NCBI RefSeq assembly: GCF_000689255.1
Contig: NZ_HG964446.1
Coordinates: 3,764,734-3,828,733 of the forward strand
Origin: Mycobacterium triplex
GTDB taxonomy: Bacteria > Actinomycetota > Actinomycetes > Mycobacteriales > Mycobacteriaceae
Length of the DNA stretch: 64,000 nucleotides
Direction of reading: 5' to 3'
The notes under the pieces were generated by a model. It was not told the DNA's origin. It did not search any database and saw only the letters and a program-made list of their open reading frames with translations. Below, one piece after another: positions 52,960 to 59,433 of this stretch (position 1 is its first letter; the number at the start of each line of letters is the position of its first letter). The translations under genes and the position numbers were made by a program.

Positions 52960-53685
52960 GACTTTGCCCTGGGTTTGGGGATGGCCTGGATGACCGTTTT
53001 TCTGGGTGACGCCCAAGGCCTGGAGGAGTAGCTCGAATTCGTTGTGGCCGTGGGTGAATCGTGAGGTGTAGACCGCGCCGTTGTCGGTGAGGGTGGCGGC
53101 GGGCAGTCCGTAGGTGTTGACGGTGTCGGTGAAGCTGGCCACGACGTCGGGGCCGGCCACGCGCCGGTAGGCGGTGCAGGTCAGCAGGTAGCGGGAGTGG
53201 TCGTCGAGCCAGTTGAGGATTTCCACCTCGGTGCCATCAGCTAGCCACCAATGGGTGAAGTCGGATTGCCAGCATTGGTTGGGTTGGGCGGCTTGGAATC
53301 GGTGATAAGAGCTCTTGGGGCGCTTGCGCGGCTGCGGGGTGATCAGGCCGTGGTGGTGCAAGATGCGACGGATGGTTGAGGTCGATGGCACCGGCAAGCC
53401 CTGGCGGGAAAGATGCCATTGCAACGTCAACGGTCCGGCATCTAGCCCATGGCTGACGAGATCTTCGCGCAGCCGCACGATCGCCGCGATCACCTCGTCG
53501 TCCACGGCGCGAGGGTTGCTGGATGGCCGTCGCGACCGCGCATCGACCGCTTCCAGCCCGCCTTCGCGGTAGCGGGCCAACAGTTGATGCACCCATTGCC
53601 GGGAGACACCGAATCGGTCGGCGGCCTGGCTGGGAGTCAGTTGCTCAGAGACAACGGCAAGAACGATTACTCGGGATTTCGACAC
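52960..53685 (-). pseudogene. IS481-family transposase, N-terminal fragment
   Basis: About 242 codons from the GTG at 53685 (VSKSRVIVLAVVSEQL). It has a helix-turn-helix (TPSQAADRFGVSRQWVHQLL), the first catalytic Asp in CWQSDFTHWW, and the second in ATLTDNGAVYTS. The frame meets the IS110 element after GHPQTQGKV and would read on into foreign codons to a stop 19 codons later. It therefore lacks the catalytic Glu and the C-terminal domain. Other residues appear intact, so the insertion is probably recent. Confidence 0.9.
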
Positions 53686-53695
53686 CCGCCACAGC

Positions 53696-53778
53696 GTCAA
53701 CGATGACGCGACTCATCGAGTCAACAATCACTGTCAACGATGACGCGACTCATCTGTCAACGATGTCGTGAACCCAGA
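53696..53778 (-). repeat. Right end array: inverted 23-bp repeats
   Basis: Copies in inverted orientation start at 53696 (GTCAACGATGACGCGACTCA), 53719 (a 14-bp truncated copy), 53733 (full) and 53756 (degenerate). The 53733 and 53756 copies are exactly 23 bp apart. The array mirrors the one at 51084-51152. The spacing pattern full, short, full, degenerate reappears in the small element at 53892-54091. Confidence 0.8.
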
Positions 53779-53781
53779 CAC

Positions 53782-53793
53782 CCCCTCGGACAC
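53782..53793 (+). repeat. Second copy of the tRNA-Leu 3' end
   Basis: CCCCTCGGACAC, identical to 51067-51078 at the end of tRNA-Leu, directly follows the IS481 right-end array. The duplicated 12 bp covers the acceptor-stem 3' half. This is the arrangement left by an attachment site or by target duplication. Confidence 0.75.
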
Positions 53794-53800
53794 GCGACTG

Positions 53801-53891
53801 AGGCGAGCGGTGTGAATGCTCGCATTCACACCCGAGCCGATGGAGTGTGTTGACGAGCGGGTTCGGCAGAACCCGCGAGGAGCACACGCTG
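53801..53891. repeat. Two perfect hairpins between the IS481 and the small element
   Basis: GGTGTGAATG (53809-53818) pairs with CATTCACACC (53823-53832) around a 4-nt loop CTCG. GCGGGTTC (53857-53864) pairs with GAACCCGC (53869-53876) around GGCA. Neither has a T-run, so classic terminators are unlikely. No reading frame of note crosses the region. Two such perfect stems 25 bp apart suggest a structured RNA or the remnant of a protein-binding end. Confidence 0.6.
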
Positions 53892-54091
53892 TGATGAGTC
53901 GCGTCATGGGTGACAGATGAGTCGCGTCATTGGTTACAGATTCCCCGGCTATCGGCCACGGACACACGACCACTGGTGACTTCAAGGACGACCACACCCG
54001 CTTTGGACACCGTCATGACGCGACTCGTCTGGTATCGGCACAGGTGTCACCCATGACGCGACTCATCTGTCACCTACGACGCGAACTCACC
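53892..54091. mobile_element. MITE-like, transposase-less derivative with the same 23-bp end repeats
   Basis: The left end has two direct 23-bp copies at 53892 and 53915. The right end has inverted copies near 54008, at 54046 and, degenerate, at 54069. The 38-bp step between the first two right copies matches the 37-bp step in the large element. Only about 70 bp of non-coding sequence lies between. It ends against a third copy of the tRNA 3' end. Best read as a non-autonomous element that the IS481-family transposase could once move. Confidence 0.65.
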
Positions 54092-54101
54092 CCTCGGACA
54101 C
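54090..54101 (+). repeat. Third copy of the tRNA-Leu 3' end
   Basis: CCCCTCGGACAC again, identical to the tRNA-Leu end, overlapping the last bases of the small element. Sequence after it (AATTGGGAAATG) is probably the original downstream flank of the tRNA gene. Confidence 0.7.
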
Positions 54102-54121
54102 AATTGGGAAATGTCAGGCGA

Positions 54122-54508
54122 CTAAAGCGCCGCGAGCAGGCTGTCGAAACCGTCGGGCATCGACGGGTGCGGGTAGGTGAGCTGCGTGACGATATCGATG
54201 CCGCGTTGCACGAGGATCTCGCCGGCGCAGTCGGCGACGTCGTCGTCTGCGCGGCTCAGCACGCGCGGACCGCGATCGAGGATGCGGTCACGGTAATCGC
54301 TTGTCCGTCAATGAGAATCGGCGAATCGGGCGTGGCCGGCCAGCACCGTCACCGTCTCGATCCATCGAGCGTCGCGAGCCGATGTCGCGCGATAGCGAGT
54401 CACCGCCTCGTGGCAGTGGTCCCGGTGGGCCGTGTCCGCGTCGATGTACTCGGAGCGGGACACCATCGATTTCGTAGGGACGCAACCGATGTATTGGCGG
54501 CGGGCCAT
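54122..54508 (-). pseudogene. Decayed pyridine nucleotide-disulfide oxidoreductase
   Basis: Fragments of the family appear in order but in different frames with large deletions. There is a redox/FAD piece with GCVPTKSMVSRSEYI, then VLAGHARFADSH, then an NAD-domain piece RGPRVLSRADDDVADC followed by GEILVQRGIDIVTQ. The end, LTYPHPSMPDGFDSLLAAL, resembles the C-terminal His-Pro region. The corresponding blocks are present intact in the oxidoreductase at 18253-19623. The first Cys of the redox pair and the whole second FAD motif are missing. It cannot encode a working enzyme. Confidence 0.75.
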
Positions 54509-54593
54509 GTTCGCCTGGCGTAGCTAACCAATCCCTTTGATACGTAAGCTATTCGATCAACGTGAGCGGGGCGCGTAAGCTAGGCCACTAACG

Positions 54594-55280
54594 ATGAATC
54601 CACGCAACGGCTTCCTCCGCCGCACGGCGGCACGATCCTCACGAACCTTCGTGGACCGCCACGAAGCCGGTCGCGCGCTGGCCGAGCAGCTAACGGCTTA
54701 TCGCGGCAAGGACAACGTACTGGTGCTCGGGCTGGCGCGCGGCGGTCTTCCGGTCGCCTGGGAGATCGCCTCGGCGCTGCACGCCGCGCTGGATGTGTTC
54801 CTGGTTCGCAAGCTCGGCGTGCCGCGCTGGTCGGAGCTCGCGATGGGCGCGCTGGCCAGCGGCGGCGGCGTGGTGATGAACGACAACGTGGTGTCCAGCC
54901 TGCACATCACCGACGAGCAGGTGCGCGAGGTCATCGACAGCGAGACGGCCGAGCTGACGCGACGCGAGCAGGCATATCGGGGTGGTCGCCCGATCGCCGA
55001 CCCGGGGGGCAAGATCGTGATCCTGGTCGACGACGGCATCGCCACCGGCGCGAGCATGCTGGCCGCCGTCCGGGCGATCCGGGCAGCCGGACCGCAGTCG
55101 ATCGTCGTGGCCGTCCCGGTCGGACCGCAGTCGGTCTGCCAAGAACTCGCACAGGTCGCCGACGACGTCGTGTGCACGACGATGCCGCCGGGATTCGAAG
55201 CGGTGGGACAGGTTTACGGCGACTTTCACCAGGTCGGCGACGACGAGGTGCGTCAACTGCTGAACACGCCGACGCGCTGA
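54594..55280 (+). CDS. Phosphoribosyltransferase-domain protein (Rv2143-like)
   Basis: A 228-residue protein. VLVLGLARGGLPVAWEIASA and the PRPP-binding loop IVILVDDGIATGASM (about residue 145) mark a type I PRTase fold. M. tuberculosis Rv2143 has an additional C-terminal half, absent here, so this is the single-domain form. The base substrate is unknown; many such proteins regulate rather than catalyse. It converges with the Rv2144c-like gene, with 2 bp between stops. Confidence 0.86.
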   Translation: MNPRNGFLRRTAARSSRTFVDRHEAGRALAEQLTAYRGKDNVLVLGLARGGLPVAWEIASALHAALDVFLVRKLGVPRWSELAMGALASGGGVVMNDNVVSSLHITDEQVREVIDSETAELTRREQAYRGGRPIADPGGKIVILVDDGIATGASMLAAVRAIRAAGPQSIVVAVPVGPQSVCQELAQVADDVVCTTMPPGFEAVGQVYGDFHQVGDDEVRQLLNTPTR

Positions 55281-55282
55281 AC

Positions 55283-55591
55283 CTACTTGGCCGAGTCCTC
55301 GCCGCGGGTTTCGGCCGCGACCGTCTCGTCGTCGGTCGGCCGCTCGGCAACGCTCTCGTCCGGTATTTCCTCCGGATAGTCGACCGCCTCATCGGCGGCC
55401 GGCTGCTCCGCGTCGGCTTCCTCACTGGTGTCGCGGCGCTGCCGCTCGCGCAGCGCGTCGACGATCAGCAGCACGACACCCAGGACGCTCGCGCCGATGC
55501 ACACCCAGGCCACCAGCTCGTTGCTCGTCACGACCGCGAACACCAGGGCCACCAGCCCGATCAGGGCCAGTACCAGCGCAATGATCAGCAT
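55283..55591 (-). CDS. Small membrane protein (Rv2144c-like)
   Basis: A 102-residue protein with two hydrophobic helices in the first 48 residues (MLIIALVLALIGLVALVFAV, then VAWVCIGASVLGVVLLIVDA). A basic turn and a very acidic, Pro/Glu/Asp-rich tail follow. M. tuberculosis Rv2144c is at the same place, beside wag31. The function is unknown, although proximity to wag31 and sepF suggests a cell-envelope role. Confidence 0.83.
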   Translation of the reverse strand: MLIIALVLALIGLVALVFAVVTSNELVAWVCIGASVLGVVLLIVDALRERQRRDTSEEADAEQPAADEAVDYPEEIPDESVAERPTDDETVAAETRGEDSAK

Positions 55592-55688
55592 CGGTCATCC
55601 TCCAGCGGAAGGGCGGAACTGCCGGGTCGGTGTGCACATAAGTGTGCACATTAGTGTGCCGAACGGGGCGTCCAGCCACTACACCGGG

Positions 55689-56492
55689 CTAGTTACTACC
55701 CCGATTGAATTGGTCGAACCCGCCGGCGTCCGCACTGGAGTCGACGGGTGCCGCCGATCCGCGCTGGCCGAGTTCCTCGAGCTGGGACTCGAGGTAGGTC
55801 TTGAGGCGGGTCCGGTATTCGCGTTCGAAGGTGCGCAGCTGCTCGAGACGGCCTTCCAGCACGGTGCGCTGCTGGTTGATGGTGCCCATGATCTCGGAGT
55901 GCTTGCGTTCGGCGTCGGCCTGCAGGGCGTCGGCCTTCTCCTGCGCCTGACGCAACTGCGTCTCGGAGCGGGTTTGCGCGTCGGCCAGCATCGCGTCGGC
56001 GCGCTGACGGGCCTCGGTGACCGTGGCTTCGGCGGTCTGCCGGGCCTCGGTCATGATCTGGTCGGCGTTGGCGCGAGCATCGGACAGCAACTTGTCCGAC
56101 TCGGCCTGCGCGGTGCTGGTCAGCCGGTCGGCGGTGTCCTGGGCCAGGCTCAGCACCCGGGCGGCCTTGAGGGCCTGCTCCTCGTTGGTGCCCGTCGCGG
56201 CCGGCGCGGCGGCCGCCTTCACCGGTTCCGGCTCGGGCTCGGGCTCGAAGACAGGGGCGACAGGGGCGGGGGCAGCAGTGGGGGCGGCGGCAGCGGCACC
56301 GCCACCGGCGGCCAATTCACGGTCGAGCTCCTCGACCCGCTGGCGCAGATCGGAGTTCTCTTCGATGAGTCGCGTCAGCTCGTTTTCCACCAGGTCGAGG
56401 AACGCGTCGACCTCGTCCTCGTTGTAACCGCGCTTGCCAATAGGCGGCTTACTGAACGCCACATTGTGGACGTCGGCTGGTGTAAGCGGCAT
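55689..56492 (-). CDS. wag31: Polar growth scaffold Wag31 (DivIVA)
   Basis: A 267-residue coiled-coil protein. The membrane-binding N-terminal domain MPLTPADVHNVAFSKPPIGK and GYNEDEVDAFLDLVENEL is followed by a variable Ala/Pro/Glu linker (about 60-100). Long coiled coils come next, and it ends SADAGGFDQFNRGSN. Wag31 gathers at growing poles and recruits wall synthesis. The PknA/B phosphosite in M. tuberculosis lies in the variable linker; a Thr at 72 is the nearest candidate here, but that is uncertain. It is one of the most conserved genes in the window. Confidence 0.97.
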   Translation of the reverse strand: MPLTPADVHNVAFSKPPIGKRGYNEDEVDAFLDLVENELTRLIEENSDLRQRVEELDRELAAGGGAAAAAPTAAPAPVAPVFEPEPEPEPVKAAAAPAATGTNEEQALKAARVLSLAQDTADRLTSTAQAESDKLLSDARANADQIMTEARQTAEATVTEARQRADAMLADAQTRSETQLRQAQEKADALQADAERKHSEIMGTINQQRTVLEGRLEQLRTFEREYRTRLKTYLESQLEELGQRGSAAPVDSSADAGGFDQFNRGSN

Positions 56493-56739
56493 TGTTTCGT
56501 CCCCTCAAGTTCCTGTCAAACGTTCTCGAAAGTGTAGAACGGTGTGGCAGCCGTTGTGCAACTGCCGCCCATCCTGTCACACCAGACCCGGCGGTCGCCG
56601 ATTGCCCAATAAATAAGAACCAATTTCAAACGCTGAGAGCCATAAAATCTCAATCCTTAGAATTTGCAAATCGCGCGCATCAAACCGAGGCCGATCCGTG
56701 GCCAAACCGTCGCTTAGAGCCGCCGGAACATATCGCGGC
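56493..56739 (-). promoter_or_regulatory. AT-rich leader upstream of wag31
   Basis: A 247-bp gap with markedly lower GC than its surroundings, especially 56600-56680. TTGAGA, TTGAAA and TTGCAA-like -35 candidates occur on the minus strand with AT-rich spacers, but no single pair stands out. It probably holds the wag31 promoter. No gene is seen. Confidence 0.4.
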
Positions 56740-57030
56740 TCACGCCGCGGCACCGAAAGCGAGCTGCATGCCGATGAACGCGACCAACAGCAGCACCATG
56801 ATGGACAGGTCGAAGCGGACCGCACCGATGGTGAGTTGCGGGATCAGCCGACGCAGCAGTTTCACCGGCGGATCCGTGATCGACATGATGATCTCCAGGA
56901 CCACCACGGTGATTCCGGTGGGATGCCAGTCACGGCTGAACGAGCGGATGAACTCGACGACGACCCGAGCGATCAGCAGCAGCCAAAAGATGAACAGCGC
57001 AAACCCAAGGATCTGAAAGAACAGCACCAA
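56740..57030 (-). CDS. YggT-family membrane protein (Rv2146c-like)
   Basis: A 96-residue protein with two helix pairs typical of YggT: FFQILGFALFIFWLLLIARV near the start and LSIMVLLLVAFIGMQLAFG at the end. ITDPPVKLLRRLIPQ lies between, a conserved YggT loop. In many actinobacteria it lies between sepF and wag31, and it is linked to divisome or osmotic functions. It follows sepF by 156 bp. Confidence 0.93.
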   Translation of the reverse strand: MVLFFQILGFALFIFWLLLIARVVVEFIRSFSRDWHPTGITVVVLEIIMSITDPPVKLLRRLIPQLTIGAVRFDLSIMVLLLVAFIGMQLAFGAAA

Positions 57031-57186
57031 CGAGAGCCCGACCTTACCGATGAGACGTCAACCGCCGCGCGATAGCGCGGACATCGCAAGAGTACCGACT
57101 CACCCCCCGAGCGGACATCTCAGATGCACCGCATCGGCGGGGCGGGTGTCCGGCACCGACCCCGCGCTCTAGCGGGGCAGATGTCG

Positions 57187-57828
57187 CTATTGGTAGGCGT
57201 AGAAGCCGGTTTCGGCGATCCGGCGGCGCTCCTCCGGCGAGACGTCGACGTCGGCGGGCGACAGCAGGAACACCTTGGTCGCGACCTTGTCGAACGAGCC
57301 ACGCAGGGCGAACGCCAGCCCGGCCGCGAAGTCGACGAGCCGCTTGGCGTCCGCGTTGTCCATCGACACCAGGTCCATGATCACCGGGGTGCCGTCGCGG
57401 AACCGCTCACCGATGGTGCGGGCCTCGCTGTAGTCCTTGGGCCGCAGCGTGGTGATCTTCGACAGCGGGTGGCCCTCTTCGAACATCATCGCCATCCGGC
57501 GCGGGTCCATGGCCAGCGCACCGCGGGTCGAGCCGCTGCGCAGCCACGACCCCAGGCGCGGGCGGCCCATCTCGGGGCGGTCGAAGTCGCGGCCGCGGAA
57601 CGGCGGCGGCTCGTCGGCGTAACCGCCGCGGTAGCCGGGGGGAGCGTAGTCGCCCGCGTCGCCACGCGGGTCGTCGTAGTCGGGGCCGTCATAGCCGCGG
57701 CCGTAGCCGTCGTCGAAGCGAGCACGAGGGAAACCGCGGGAAGGTGCGCGGTCGTCGTAATACTCGTCCTCGTAGTCGTCCATCGGGGCCATGCCGAAAT
57801 AGGCCTTGACCTTGTGCAGTGTGCTCAT
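57187..57828 (-). CDS. sepF: Cell-division protein SepF
   Basis: A 213-residue protein. The N-terminal amphipathic helix MSTLHKVKAYFGMAPM is the membrane anchor. A disordered linker rich in Asp, Gly, Arg and Tyr runs to about residue 100. The SepF core then has TTLRPKDYSEARTIGERFRD and PVIMDLVSMDNADAKRLVDF. SepF tethers FtsZ to the membrane and is essential in mycobacteria, which lack FtsA. It is upstream of yggT and downstream of the yggS-yfiH-ftsZ group. Confidence 0.96.
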   Translation of the reverse strand: MSTLHKVKAYFGMAPMDDYEDEYYDDRAPSRGFPRARFDDGYGRGYDGPDYDDPRGDAGDYAPPGYRGGYADEPPPFRGRDFDRPEMGRPRLGSWLRSGSTRGALAMDPRRMAMMFEEGHPLSKITTLRPKDYSEARTIGERFRDGTPVIMDLVSMDNADAKRLVDFAAGLAFALRGSFDKVATKVFLLSPADVDVSPEERRRIAETGFYAYQ

Positions 57829-57896
57829 TGCGTATGACCCCTTCTAGCCCATGGGATTTCTGTTGTCTGTGATGAAGGTGTGACTACAGTGACTAC

Positions 57897-58685
57897 TCAC
57901 GGTGACGGTAGCCGCCGCGGGCCCAATAGCGCGGTACCGACACGCACACACGTCGAACCGTGTTTTACGGCAATTTCGAAATCGTTGGACATGCCGGCGG
58001 ACAACCCGACCGCGTTCGGGTGTGCTTCGAGCACCCGGCGGTGCACGGATTGCAGCCGCTCGAACGCCGCTTCGGGGTCGGCGTCCAGCGGCGGAATGCC
58101 CATGAGCCCGACCAATTCCAGGCCTTGGGCCTCCTCGACCTGCGCACACACCTCGTCCAGGGCCCCCGGGGCGGCGATGTCGATGCCGCCACGTGCGACG
58201 TCGCCGTCCAGACTGACCTGAACGTAGATGCGCAGCGGGTGCCGGCGTCCACCGTCGGCCAAGGTCGCCGTTACCGCCCGTTCCAGCGCCGTTACCAGTT
58301 GCGGGCTGTCGATCGAGTGGGCGGTGTGCGCCCAGCGCGCCAGCGAACGCGCCTTCTTGCGCTGAATCTGTCCCACCATGTGCCACTGCAACTCTCGCGA
58401 ATCCGGCCGCCCGAAAGCGTTCGTCAAACGAGTGAGTTCCGCCACCTTTGCCGCCGCTTCTTGGTCCCGCGATTCACCTACCGATCGACAACCCAATCGA
58501 GACAAAATCGCGACATCGGTTGCCGGAAAGAATTTGGTAATTGGCAGAAGTTCAATTTCGCTGACATTGCGGCCCGCCGCTTGCGCGGCCGTCGCTAGTC
58601 GCGAACGCACTGCCGCCAACGCATGTGTCAATTCGGTTTCGCGGTTGCCCTGACTCGGTCCCGCGTCCGGCATTCCAACCGCCAT
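57897..58685 (-). CDS. PLP homeostasis protein YggS family (Rv2148c-like)
   Basis: A 262-residue barrel protein. The PLP lysine is in LLPITKFFPATDVAIL, and the conserved elements HMVGQIQRKKARSLARW, LELVGLMGIPPLDADPE and LSAGMSNDFEIAVKHGSTCV follow in order. YggS buffers pyridoxal phosphate and has no enzyme activity. The ATG at 58685 has GGAG 8 nt upstream. A GTG at 58694 overlapping the yfiH stop (GTGA) is the alternative. Confidence 0.93.
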   Translation of the reverse strand: MAVGMPDAGPSQGNRETELTHALAAVRSRLATAAQAAGRNVSEIELLPITKFFPATDVAILSRLGCRSVGESRDQEAAAKVAELTRLTNAFGRPDSRELQWHMVGQIQRKKARSLARWAHTAHSIDSPQLVTALERAVTATLADGGRRHPLRIYVQVSLDGDVARGGIDIAAPGALDEVCAQVEEAQGLELVGLMGIPPLDADPEAAFERLQSVHRRVLEAHPNAVGLSAGMSNDFEIAVKHGSTCVRVGTALLGPRRLPSP

Positions 58686-58690
58686 GGCGG

Positions 58691-59398
58691 TCACTCCATC
58701 CAGACCAGCGACGCCAGCCGGCCGGTCGGCGCGTCGCGGCGATGGCTGAACAGAGTGGCGTCGGCGACCGTGCAGCGCGGATCGATGTCGATCGATGTGA
58801 CACCCAAATCCTTTAGCTGACAAGCGATTCCGGCTCGAAGATCCAGAGCCGGCTTTCCGTTTGCGGTGGTGGCTCTGCTGCCCGGCAGGGCCGCCTCGAC
58901 CTCGTCGGCCATCGCCGCGGGCACTTCGTAGTTGCGCCCGCTGACCGCGGGGCCCAGCAGCGCCGAGATGTCGTCGGGCGTCGCGCCCAGCTGCAGCATC
59001 GCCTCGAGGGTGCGCGCCACCACTCCCCGCTGCGCACCGACGCGCCCGGCGTGGATCGCGGCGGCCACCCCCGCGCGCGCGTCGCCCAGCAATACCGGCA
59101 CGCAGTCGGCGGTCACCACCGCCAACGCCAGCCGGGGCGTGCGCGTCACCAACGCGTCGGTGTCGTCGAAGGCGGTCTTTCGTGGCTCCTCGACGACCGC
59201 GACCCGATCACCGTGCACCTGGTTCATCCACACCACCCGGTCGGCGCCCAGGCCGATGGCGCGGGCCAGCCGGGCGCGGTTGGCGGCCACCGCTGCGGGG
59301 TCGTCACCGACATGGTCGCCGAGGTTGAAGGTGTCGAAGGGCGGCTTCGAGACGCCGCCCGCTCGGGTGGTCGTCACTCGCCGGATGCGAACGCTCAC
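58691..59398 (-). CDS. YfiH/LACC1-family copper-dependent purine nucleoside enzyme (Rv2149c-like)
   Basis: A 235-residue protein. The metal-site residues are in MNQVHGDRVAVV, VVTADCVPVLL and AAIHAGRVGAQRG (His, Cys, His in order). The family was long called multicopper laccase but acts on adenosine and inosine. The downstream PLP-buffer gene is coupled by overlap. ftsZ ends 36 bp upstream, so this belongs to the end of the division gene series. Confidence 0.93.
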   Translation of the reverse strand: MSVRIRRVTTTRAGGVSKPPFDTFNLGDHVGDDPAAVAANRARLARAIGLGADRVVWMNQVHGDRVAVVEEPRKTAFDDTDALVTRTPRLALAVVTADCVPVLLGDARAGVAAAIHAGRVGAQRGVVARTLEAMLQLGATPDDISALLGPAVSGRNYEVPAAMADEVEAALPGSRATTANGKPALDLRAGIACQLKDLGVTSIDIDPRCTVADATLFSHRRDAPTGRLASLVWME

Positions 59399-59433
59399 AT
59401 GACCAGTATCCGGAGCGTCGCGTTTCCCGAGCG

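Larger units (their letters stand above)
51601..52961 (-). mobile_element. IS110-family insertion element (about 1357 bp) inside the IS481 transposase
   Basis: The IS481 reading frame is continuous up to AAAGTC (minus strand, ending at 52960) and resumes at TCGAACGC (from 51602). The two junctions share the dinucleotide TC. Removing 51603-52961 restores ...AAAGTCGAACGC..., coding K-V-E-R. The inserted DNA has no terminal inverted repeats, as is typical for IS110. It has a 236-nt non-coding 5' end, one transposase, and a 14-nt non-coding 3' end. Nothing in it looks decayed. Confidence 0.88.
51084..53778 (-). mobile_element. IS481-family insertion element, interrupted by an IS110-family element
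   Basis: The element is read leftward and carries a transposase in two parts (52960-53685 and 51142-51600). Inverted terminal repeats GATGAGTCGCGTCATCGTT are at 51131 and 53717, and tandem 23-bp copies extend the ends to about 51084 and 53778. Without the 1359-bp insertion (including the duplicated dinucleotide), the core between the innermost repeats would be about 1.2 kb, normal for IS481. It starts 6 bp after tRNA-Leu and stops just before a second copy of the tRNA 3' end. Since the transposase is split, it is no longer autonomous. Confidence 0.85.
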
